From the NCBI RefSeq assembly GCF_024508235.1, contig NZ_CP101943.1:1426001-1490000 (forward strand): a stretch of DNA of 64,000 nucleotides, in the 5' to 3' direction. Position 1 is the stretch's first letter, and each line of letters begins with the position of its first letter. The notes under the pieces are model-generated. The model was not told the DNA's origin. It did not search any database and saw nothing but the letters and a program-made list of their open reading frames with translations. This document shows positions 18,362 to 25,468 of this stretch, piece by piece. Origin of the DNA: Halococcus qingdaonensis. GTDB lineage: Archaea; Halobacteriota; Halobacteria; Halobacteriales; Halococcaceae. A program made the position numbers and the translations under genes.

Positions 18362-18494
18362 CGATGCGGAAGCAACGAAACGGCCACCGATCATCTTTGT
18401 CTTCCGTTCCGGATGGGTCGCCGACTCGATCAGAGATATCGAAACCATCCCCGTCTTGGATCGGTTTCTCGTCCACCAGTCGGCGGAGCGGGCG

Positions 18495-21086
18495 TCACTC
18501 GTCGGGCCGGATGCGCGAGAGCCGCATCGCGTTGCCGGTCACGCCGACGGTCATGCCGGCGTCGCCGGCGAGCACCGCCAGCCAGATCGGGACGTAGCCG
18601 AACGGGACCGCAACTGCGAGCCCGGCCTTAAAGAGGAGGCTGCCGACGATGTTCTGGCGGATGACGCCGTTGGCGTCGTTCGCGAGCTCGTAGAGATAGG
18701 GCAGTTTCGCGAGATCGTCGCCCATCAGCGCGATGTCGGCGGTTTCGAGTGCCGTGTCCGTGCCGGCGGCCCCCATCGCGACCCCAACCGTCGCGGTCGC
18801 GAGCGCCGGCGCGTCGTTGATCCCGTCGCCGATCATCGCCACTCCATCGTAGTCGTCGACCAGCTCGTCGATCGCTTCGACCTTCTCGTCGGGCAGCAGT
18901 TCCGCCCGATGTTCGTCGACACCGACTTCCTCGGCGATCGCACGCGCGGTACGATCGTTGTCGCCCGTGAGCATCACCGTGTGCTCGACACCGAGTTCCT
19001 GGAGACGGGCGACCGTCCGCTTCGCCTCGTCGCGCACTTCGTCGGCGACCGCGACGACACCCTCCAGTTCGTCTTCCGTACCGACGAGCACGACGGTCTT
19101 ACCCTCGGATTGGAGTTCTGGCACCGTCTCTTCCAGCAGATCGAGACAGTCGTTGCGCTCGCAGAGCTGGCGCGTCGTCTCCGTGACGACACCTCCGTCG
19201 GTCGTCGCGTGGACGTGTGAGAGATCAAAGCCGAGATCGTCGAACAGGCCAGGTTTGCCGGCGAAGTGTGGCGTGCCGTCGAGTTCCGCCCGTACGCCCT
19301 TCCCGGTGATCGATTCGAAATCGTCGATCTCGCGCTCGGCGACGCCCGCGCCCCCGGCCTCGGCGACGATGGCCTCGCCGATCGGGTGCTCGCTGCGCTT
19401 TTCGAGCCCGCGCGCACATCGGAGAACGTCCTCCTCGGTGTTGCCGTTGAGCGAAACGACGTCGGTGACGGTGAGTTCGCCCTTCGTGAGCGTCCCAGTT
19501 TTATCGAACGCCACCACGTCGACCGCGCCCATCGCTTCGAGGTGGTTGCCACCCTTGATGAGCACGCCGTTGTCCGCGGCGCTCGTGATGCCCGACACCA
19601 CGGAGACGGGCGTCGAGATGACGAACGCGCACGGGCACGCGAGCACCAGCAGGGTGAGACCGTGGACGACGGCCGTCGACCACGTCGTTCCGAGGACGAA
19701 CGGACTGCCGAGCGTGACGAGGACGGCAAACGCGACGACGACGGGCGTGTACCACGCCGAAAATCGCTCGACGAACTGCTCGCGCTCGGTCTTGTTCGAC
19801 TGGGCGTCCTCGACCATCTCCACGATCCGTGAGAGGGTGTTGTCCGCGGCCCCGGAGGTGACCTGCACTTCGAGATAGCCCTCCTCGTTGATCGTCCCCG
19901 CGTACACCTCGTCGCCAGTCGTCTTGTCGACCGGGACGCTCTCGCCGGTGATCGGGGCCTGATTGACCGCGCTCTCGCCCTCGACGACGTCGCCGTCCAT
20001 CGGGATCTTCTCGCCCGGGCGCACCACTACGACCTCGCCGACCGATACCTCGTCGACCGGGATCGTTTCCTCGTCGCCATCGTCCCGCTTGACGGTCGCC
20101 TCGTCCGGCGAGAGATCCATCAGCTCCTGAAGCGAGTTGCGGGCCTGATCCATCGAGGAGCGTTCGAGCAGTTCGGCGATACTGAACAGGAACGCGAGCG
20201 TCGCGGCCTCGAAGTAGAGCGCTTCGCCGAACGCGAGGCTTGCGACCAGCGCGCCGAGGATGGCGACCGACATCAGGAAGTCGATGTCGAGATTGAGATT
20301 TCGCACCGAGTAGTAGCCGTTCCGGAGGATCTCCTGGCCGCCGAACACGACCCCGATCAGGAAGAGGATGTCCGCGACGAACAGCTCGCTTCCGAGAACC
20401 GTCACGACGGCGGCGTTCTGCGCCCCGAGAACGAACTCGAAGAGCAGTCCGAGCCCGAGGAAGCCACCGCTGATCCAGGTCTTGATCGCGCGCGTGCTCG
20501 TCCAGATGCTGTCGTTCGTATCGCTCCCGTCGCTCGATCCCTCGCTTGCGGCGTCGGTGACGGTGTAGCCGGCGCTCTCGATGGCCTCGACGAGTTCGCT
20601 CTCGCCTGTTGTCGCCGCGTCGTAGGTGACGGCTACGTTCCCAGTCGTCGACTGGGTCTCGTACGAGGAGATACCGGTAATCCGATCGAGCGCGTTCTCG
20701 ACCTTGCCCGCACAGGAAGGACAGTCTATGTCCGGGACCGAGAGCGTCGTGGTCGTCGTACCCGATTCCTCGACGGTGTAACCGGCCTTCTCGATTCGGT
20801 CGGTGATCGCATCGCGGCTCGTTCGGTCGTCGAAGGCGACGGTGAGCGTGCCGGTCGTCACTTGCGGGTCGACGCCGTCGATCCCGTCGAGTTTCCGGAC
20901 GCTGCGTTCGACCTTCCCTGCACACGAGGGACAGTCCATGTCGGGAACCGAGAGCTGAACGACGCTTTCCTCGTCTATCGAAGTCGAAATCGGCGGGTCG
21001 TCCTGAACACTGGCTTCGCGGTCGGGATCGTCGTGCCCGTCGGATGGCGGGCCGATCCCGTCCTCCGACCGATCGGATGCGTCCAT
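18495..21086 (-). CDS. heavy-metal P1B-type ATPase (Zn/Cd/Pb exporter type)
   Basis: This 863-residue pump has two N-terminal HMA domains with CPSC at 52-55 and at 122-125 and eight predicted helices. The membrane CPC motif is at 484-486, the phosphorylation site DKTGT begins at Asp528, and the SEHPIGEAI and GDGINDAPAL motifs follow. The CPC flanks and the last-helix AGDAGMTVGVTGNA with an acidic residue fit the P1B-2 (ZntA) group, so Zn, Cd or Pb export is likely and Cu export less so. It heads a metal-homeostasis region. The upstream 60 bp contain a 12-bp perfect palindrome (21131-21142). Confidence 0.92.
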   Translation of the reverse strand: MDASDRSEDGIGPPSDGHDDPDREASVQDDPPISTSIDEESVVQLSVPDMDCPSCAGKVERSVRKLDGIDGVDPQVTTGTLTVAFDDRTSRDAITDRIEKAGYTVEESGTTTTTLSVPDIDCPSCAGKVENALDRITGISSYETQSTTGNVAVTYDAATTGESELVEAIESAGYTVTDAASEGSSDGSDTNDSIWTSTRAIKTWISGGFLGLGLLFEFVLGAQNAAVVTVLGSELFVADILFLIGVVFGGQEILRNGYYSVRNLNLDIDFLMSVAILGALVASLAFGEALYFEAATLAFLFSIAELLERSSMDQARNSLQELMDLSPDEATVKRDDGDEETIPVDEVSVGEVVVVRPGEKIPMDGDVVEGESAVNQAPITGESVPVDKTTGDEVYAGTINEEGYLEVQVTSGAADNTLSRIVEMVEDAQSNKTEREQFVERFSAWYTPVVVAFAVLVTLGSPFVLGTTWSTAVVHGLTLLVLACPCAFVISTPVSVVSGITSAADNGVLIKGGNHLEAMGAVDVVAFDKTGTLTKGELTVTDVVSLNGNTEEDVLRCARGLEKRSEHPIGEAIVAEAGGAGVAEREIDDFESITGKGVRAELDGTPHFAGKPGLFDDLGFDLSHVHATTDGGVVTETTRQLCERNDCLDLLEETVPELQSEGKTVVLVGTEDELEGVVAVADEVRDEAKRTVARLQELGVEHTVMLTGDNDRTARAIAEEVGVDEHRAELLPDEKVEAIDELVDDYDGVAMIGDGINDAPALATATVGVAMGAAGTDTALETADIALMGDDLAKLPYLYELANDANGVIRQNIVGSLLFKAGLAVAVPFGYVPIWLAVLAGDAGMTVGVTGNAMRLSRIRPDE

Positions 21087-21130
21087 TACCGACGCTACGG
21101 GATGCCTTTTTATTAACCTAACTGCTAAAA

Positions 21131-21142
21131 TAGCGGCCGCTA
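21131..21142. promoter_or_regulatory. 12-bp palindrome upstream of the P-type ATPase
   Basis: TAGCGGCCGCTA is perfectly palindromic and lies 45 bp upstream of the ATPase start, in a locally AT-rich stretch with TTAACCTAA just before it. The position fits an operator for metal-responsive control, but the palindrome is short and no regulator is assigned. Confidence 0.35.
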
Positions 21143-21189
21143 ATAATAGTGATTATGAACGAAAGCGGAACGGAGTAACAACCCGCCGT

Positions 21190-21686
21190 TCAGCCCGATT
21201 CTTCGGCGTTGACTGCCATCACGGGAACGTTTGTCTCGCGGATGACTCGTTCGGTGACGTCATCAGAACCTTCGGGTTCTGATTGGCTCACGGGAGCCAG
21301 CTCCCGTGAACGCTGCCGAGGAGCCGATGCTGGAGCCCGGTGCGGCCGTGCGTTCCCATCACGACGAGATCGATCCCGTTCTCGGCGGCGTACTCGGGGA
21401 TCCGTCGATCGGGCGCTCCTTCGAGGATCTCTGTGACGAGTTCGACGCCGACATCCGCTGTCACGGCTTCGACCTCCGCGAGGACTCGTGTCGCGGTCTC
21501 GCGGCCGACCTCCCAGAGCGCGTCGTGGACCTCGACCTTCGAGACCGTCATCCAGCTCTTGTCGGTGTCGACGACGAACAGCGCGTGGAGCGTCGCGTCG
21601 TACCGATCGGCGAGATCGAGCGCGTGCCGGACCGCAGCGGCTGCGGGCTCGCTGCCGTCGGTCGGGACGAGGATGCGATCGTACAT
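21190..21686 (-). pseudogene. universal stress protein UspA, disrupted near the 3' end
   Basis: The frame starts MYDRILVPTDGSEPAAAA and runs through the UspA nucleotide-binding fold, including GTHGRTG, up to LLGSV. There a 53-bp insertion (21259-21311) introduces HGSWLP and a TGA at 21288-21290. Directly beyond the insert the expected C-terminus continues, TERVIRETNVPVMAVNAEES, ending with TGA at 21190. Removing exactly 53 bp restores GSV-TERV with no loss. The truncated 132-residue product would lack the last beta strand (VPVMAV) used in dimerisation, so the gene is probably inactive or impaired. It lies between the P-type ATPase and Mn transporter genes. Confidence 0.85.
21259..21311. mobile_element. 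53-bp double-hairpin insertion inside uspA (IS200/IS605-derived mini-element candidate)
   Basis: The insert has two perfect hairpins: arms TCAGAACC and GGTTCTGA around a TTCG loop (21263-21282), and arms TCACGGGAGC and GCTCCCGTGA around a 2-base loop (21288-21309), separated by 5 bp. There is no target duplication, and exact excision rebuilds the uspA frame. Subterminal hairpins at both ends and no duplication are hallmarks of IS200/IS605 transposition and of palindrome-associated mini-elements derived from it. The boundary is uncertain by 1-2 bp because the flanks are similar. No transposase of that family is in the window. Confidence 0.7.
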
Positions 21687-21737
21687 GTCAGTTGCGGCCT
21701 CCGATCCGTCCGATCGATCGTCGGCCGTCGACGCCCG

Positions 21738-22997
21738 TCATCCGAGCACCCCGAAGCCGAACTGCGCGTACGGCCAGAAGTAGTAGACGAGAATCCCGAC
21801 GAGGACGCCGGGAATCGTCGTGTAGATCGTGGCGATGATCGCGGCCTTCAGATCGATCGCCAGCAGCGGGAACAGCGCGTCGCCGTCCTGACTGATGGCG
21901 TTCGCCACGAGCGCCGAGAACGGGATCGCCTCTTCGAGGGCGTACAGCTGCGCGAACACGATGTGTGCCGCACAGCCGGGGATCAGTCCGAGCACCGCGC
22001 CCGCGATCGGTGCGAAGATGCCTGCGGCCGCCGCGAGCGCCTGGATCTCGACGCCGGTGAGCAGGAGACCGTACTCGTAGAGCAGGTAGCCAGCGATGAC
22101 CCAGACCGTGACCATCGCTGTCTCCATCGCGGCGTGCTGGAAGGTGTTGTAGAGGCTCTCGAACGAGTCGCGAACGCGACCGGTCTCACCCTCGCCGATG
22201 TAGTGGCGACCGACGAAGTAGAGGTAGAACGACAGCGTGGTGCCGACGAGCCCGGTGATCGTGAACAGACCGTCGTAGGTGGCCGCGACCTCCCACGCGG
22301 GCTCCTGTGCACCCTTCGCGAGATACAGCACGCCGGCGACGAGCGCGCCCGCGAGAACGACCCACCAGAGAACGTGGATCGCGTGGCTGACGCGTTCGAG
22401 CAGCCGGGACTGGGACAGGTAGCTCGGGAGATCGCCGCCGTGATCGTGGTCGTGATCGTGACCGTCCGGGCCGTCGTAGTCGGCGATGCTCGGACCGCCG
22501 TCGGCGACGCTCGTCGTCGCGAACCCGCCGTCAGTCATCGGACGGCCGATGCGCTCGACCGCGTTGTCGACGTAGCCGACGCCGAGCCCGAAGATATCGA
22601 TCGCGTAGCCGAACAGCACCGCCGCGACGAACGCCATCCCGTAGGCGTACAGCGCCGCCTCGGGTGCGAGCGCGAGGATGATGAACGCCGAGTCACCGGC
22701 GGTCGCCGCGAGCGCCGCGACGACGGTACCGAAACTGACCGTCCCGCGGATGTAGAGTGGCATGGCGATGATCGCGCCGCCACAGCCCGGCGTGAGCCCG
22801 AGCAGCGCGCCGGTGAGCGGCTGGGCGCGCTCGTTTTCCTGAAGCCACGTGGTGAGGCGGCCATCGAAGCGATACTGGACGAGGCTGAACAGCAGGATCG
22901 TCGCACCGACGAATCCCGAGACCTGCACGAAACCTTCGCGCCACGAGCCGACGAGGATCTCGAAAACCTCCGGCAGGCCGAGTTGAAGCAGGATCAT
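21738..22997 (-). CDS. putative manganese/arsenic-type exporter (ArsP_2/putative Mn transporter family)
   Basis: This roughly 419-residue membrane protein has two repeated halves. Each contains a short glycine motif, GLTPGCGGAI in the first half and GLIPGCAAHI in the second, flanked by hydrophobic helices. A histidine-rich loop GHDHDHDHGG lies in between. This layout matches the putative manganese transporter (ArsP_2-like) family. The ATG at 22997 is used; a GTG at 23051 would add 18 residues. The SirR/DtxR-type regulator 670 bp upstream and the operator-like repeats in between support Mn or another divalent metal as substrate. Confidence 0.78.
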   Translation of the reverse strand: MILLQLGLPEVFEILVGSWREGFVQVSGFVGATILLFSLVQYRFDGRLTTWLQENERAQPLTGALLGLTPGCGGAIIAMPLYIRGTVSFGTVVAALAATAGDSAFIILALAPEAALYAYGMAFVAAVLFGYAIDIFGLGVGYVDNAVERIGRPMTDGGFATTSVADGGPSIADYDGPDGHDHDHDHGGDLPSYLSQSRLLERVSHAIHVLWWVVLAGALVAGVLYLAKGAQEPAWEVAATYDGLFTITGLVGTTLSFYLYFVGRHYIGEGETGRVRDSFESLYNTFQHAAMETAMVTVWVIAGYLLYEYGLLLTGVEIQALAAAAGIFAPIAGAVLGLIPGCAAHIVFAQLYALEEAIPFSALVANAISQDGDALFPLLAIDLKAAIIATIYTTIPGVLVGILVYYFWPYAQFGFGVLG

Positions 22998-23130
22998 CAG
23001 CCAGGGGACCCCTCGGATCGGGTGCGACGGTCGAGTCGGGAAGCGATACACTCGCTCGATCGAGAGTTGTCGTTCATTCGCAGGCGACTGTGAATGAGCG
23101 AAGGCAATAAAGATTTGTATCTAAATCGTG

Positions 23131-23148
23131 TATTAGTAGTCACTAATA
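23131..23148. promoter_or_regulatory. operator-like inverted repeat upstream of the Mn transporter gene
   Basis: TATTAGT and ACTAATA are separated by 4 bp, giving an 18-bp dyad about 130 bp upstream of the transporter ATG (80 bp upstream of the alternative GTG). The TTAG...CTAA arrangement resembles DtxR/IdeR-family operators, and a DtxR-family gene lies next door. Binding by that regulator is inference. Confidence 0.5.
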
Positions 23149-23338
23149 GCGATAGGGAGTCTCTCAAAACCGTCGGCGGTTTCTCAACACAGCCTGGATA
23201 ATACGAAAACGGACTTCTGGCGTCGAGTGAACTACCGAGTGATGACGGTTCTTCCGAGGATTTGCGGGGTAGAGCGATAATTGCCGAGATCGTCGAGACC
23301 CATCCATGGGTGCTATTCTAGAAGAGCAAAAGAAATAA

Positions 23339-23354
23339 ATTAGTATATCCTAAT
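23339..23354. promoter_or_regulatory. second TTAG/CTAA inverted repeat
   Basis: ATTAG and CTAAT flank a 6-bp AT-rich centre, a weaker version of the 23131-23148 dyad in the same intergenic region. It may be a second binding site for the adjacent DtxR-type regulator, or chance in AT-rich DNA. Confidence 0.35.
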
Positions 23355-23664
23355 AATCGGGCAGGAGGTGAAACACGATCGTTGGACACGCCACATAGAA
23401 CGGCTCGAACACTCGTGTGTTGACACATCTGTCTACACCAGTGTGCCTCTACCGAAATGAGTGAAATTCTGCATTCCCTAGCGTTTCGTTCTCGATACTC
23501 GTCCTCCAGCGACCGCGATCGAACCGATACGATACTGTGAGTGGCCGACATCTGATTCCGACGAACGATCCATTAGCGGCCGCAGTGGTGTGGCTGCTGG
23601 CAACTGTCATGATAGCTCGATCGCAGGAATGGTCCGACACGACGGGCAGACGACCCCGTCCATG

Positions 23665-24360
23665 CTAGCCGACCAACGACATCTCGTTGTCCGACGGGGC
23701 AGTGTCGAGTTCGCGGACGTACATGCTGGTGGTGATCTCGTCGGGGAGCGAGACCGTCTCACCGCCATCGCTCGGCGCGACAGTCATCAGTCCAAAGGGA
23801 GCGATCTCGGTGATTGCGAGCTGTGTCCCGGGCGTGATACCGGCATCGGCGAGATAGGAAAGCACCTCCGAATCGCTGTCGGCGACCTGTGTGACGACGA
23901 CCGTCTCGCCCTCACTGCAGTCGGCGAGCGTTGCATCGTCGTCCGCGGTCGGTTCGAGATCCTCGGTCGGGATCGGCGCGCCGTGGGGGTCGGCGCTGGG
24001 GTCGCCGAGAGCGGCCGCGAGCTTGGTTTCGAGGCGCTCGCTGATGTGGTGTTCGAGCCGATCGGCCTCCTCGTGGACCTCCGCCCAGTCGTAGCCCAGT
24101 TGCTCTGTCAGAAACAGTTCGAGCAGTCGATGATGGCGGATCGTTTCGAGCGCGACCAGTTCGCCCTCGGCGGTCAGCTGGACGCCTTTGTACTCCTCGC
24201 GCTCGGCGAGGTCAGCGTCTTCGAGGCGCTTGGTCGTCGCCGTCACCGTTGGAGGCGTGACGCCGAGCGAATCGGCGATCGCCGACGTGGAGACGGGCTC
24301 GTCGCCCTCATGGAGCTGGTAGATCGCTTTGAGATAGTCCTCGGATGTCGCGCTTGGCAT
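23665..24360 (-). CDS. sirR: DtxR/SirR-family metal-dependent transcriptional regulator
   Basis: This 231-residue protein has an N-terminal winged helix (about 5-65, with SIADSLGVTPPTVTATTKRL as the HTH), a metal-binding dimerisation domain with the expected His/Glu-rich helices (EADRLEHHISERLE), and a C-terminal FeoA/SH3-like domain (about 150-225). Family members bind Fe or Mn and repress uptake or activate efflux genes. The neighbouring P-type ATPase, Mn transporter and TTAG/CTAA repeats make local regulation likely. The protein starts at the ATG at 24360. The metal specificity cannot be told from sequence. Confidence 0.92.
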   Translation of the reverse strand: MPSATSEDYLKAIYQLHEGDEPVSTSAIADSLGVTPPTVTATTKRLEDADLAEREEYKGVQLTAEGELVALETIRHHRLLELFLTEQLGYDWAEVHEEADRLEHHISERLETKLAAALGDPSADPHGAPIPTEDLEPTADDDATLADCSEGETVVVTQVADSDSEVLSYLADAGITPGTQLAITEIAPFGLMTVAPSDGGETVSLPDEITTSMYVRELDTAPSDNEMSLVG

Positions 24361-24469
24361 ATCGTTCCCTTGGTTGTCGAGATACTAAATCGTTGTTGTG
24401 AAGCATCTAAACGTGGCGAAAGAGGAGAACGCGGATGGTCGGTGGTGAAAGGGAGCGACCGGCTCCGAC

Positions 24470-24625
24470 TCACGCCCAGCGAGACGAGTGATACAGCACG
24501 GCCAACACGTACAGCATCACGATCGTGAAGAAGACCGTGAGCATGAACATCTGGAACGTGACCTCAGGGACCGTGAGGGCTGGTTCTGCATCGATCGGTA
24601 GACGTGCCGACGTGACGAGCCTCAT
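24470..24625 (-). CDS. very small membrane protein, 51 aa
   Basis: An ATG at 24625 opens a 51-codon frame ending TGA at 24470. The product begins MRLVTSARLPIDAEPALTVP, followed by a single strongly hydrophobic helix (about residues 25-46, FQMFMLTVFFTIVMLYVLAV) and ends HSSRWA. A short soluble N-terminus, one helix and a basic or aromatic tail give a well-formed single-pass topology. It lies 110 bp upstream of sirR on the same strand, in an otherwise gene-free interval. No family is recognised. Confidence 0.5.
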   Translation of the reverse strand: MRLVTSARLPIDAEPALTVPEVTFQMFMLTVFFTIVMLYVLAVLYHSSRWA

Positions 24626-24934
24626 GCGTCATAACTGTGTTTACAGACGAATCCTATAATTGTTCCCCCCAAAATATTTGATTAGCTATGACTAACAATG
24701 ATGGGTCAGTAGTCGTACATCGATTCGCTGAGGGAGAGAATACGAGGTCCGTCGTCCGGTATGTCGGCTCGTCAGCTATCGCTTGCGGTGGGATCCGGAT
24801 GAAACGAACGATGTCGGGAACAATGGAAACAGTCAGTATCGGTGAACGATAGGAATTATAATCACGAAAACCGCTCGAAATCCGTATTTTTATCACGAAC
24901 CAGCTTCTAAACGCGATACAAGGAACGATTCGTT
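24626..24934. other. AT-rich intergenic region upstream of the RCK/APC pair
   Basis: These 309 bp hold no convincing gene; the minus-strand frame 24654-24896 has codon use unlike its neighbours. AT-rich tracts are frequent. A TATA-like stretch near 24887-24895 lies about 40 bp upstream of the start at 24935 and is the likely promoter of the RCK/APC unit. Confidence 0.5.
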
Positions 24935-25468
24935 ATGATCAACGAAACACTGGTGATTGGTGGTGACGGGTCGGTGGGGGAGACACTCGCTCGCCGACTC
25001 GCACACGGTTCGGCCGTCGTGCTATTTCTCGGGGAGGACGAACACGCCGTCGAACGCGCGACGGCGGCGGGTGTCGACGCCTGTCTGGCCGATCCGAGCG
25101 AGACGGCCACGCTCGACCGCGAGGCGATCGAGTCGATGGGCACCGCCATCGTCGCCTCGCGGACGGACAGACGGAACCTGCTGATCGCACAGCTGCTGGG
25201 ATGCCGCCGGACCGAGCGCATCATCGCACTCGTCAACGACCCGCGGAACGTCGACGCGTTCGCCGCGGCCGGGATCGAGCCGGTGTGTGCCGCGACCACG
25301 CTGGCCTCCGCACTCGCCAGACAGCACCATGACGGCAAGCGTCCCGAGATCGAGCGGCAGTCAGAACAGGCGACGGGGGAGTCGTCGACCGGGCAATCCC
25401 CGAAAGGGTCGGCCGACGGATCGGAGTGCGAACGGCTCCGATCGGACGGAACGGGTGGTGATCGCTAG
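24935..25468 (+). CDS. RCK_N (TrkA-N) NAD-binding domain protein
   Basis: This 177-residue protein starts with a beta-alpha-beta unit TLVIGGDGSVGETLARRL (a slightly altered GxGxxG) and continues as a single RCK_N/TrkA-N-like Rossmann domain to about residue 130. A hydrophilic Ser/Gly/Glu-rich tail follows. RCK domains gate transporters by sensing nucleotides. There is no membrane segment. Its TAG overlaps the GTG start of the APC transporter by one base, so the two are expected to be made together and the protein may regulate that transporter. Confidence 0.82.
   Translation: MINETLVIGGDGSVGETLARRLAHGSAVVLFLGEDEHAVERATAAGVDACLADPSETATLDREAIESMGTAIVASRTDRRNLLIAQLLGCRRTERIIALVNDPRNVDAFAAAGIEPVCAATTLASALARQHHDGKRPEIERQSEQATGESSTGQSPKGSADGSECERLRSDGTGGDR

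Larger units (their letters stand above)
22998..23664. other. long AT-rich intergenic region between Mn transporter and metalloregulator
   Basis: About 670 bp without a convincing gene. Short minus-strand frames (for example 23318-23551) have unlike codon use and no recognisable product. The region is markedly richer in A and T than its surroundings and holds two operator-like inverted repeats (listed separately) plus TATA-like stretches. It probably contains the promoter of the transporter gene, which reads leftwards. Confidence 0.6.

Noticed and set aside
23318-23551. 77-residue minus-strand ORF in the AT-rich gap
   Set aside because: Codon use unlike haloarchaeal genes, overlaps an operator-like repeat, no recognisable product.
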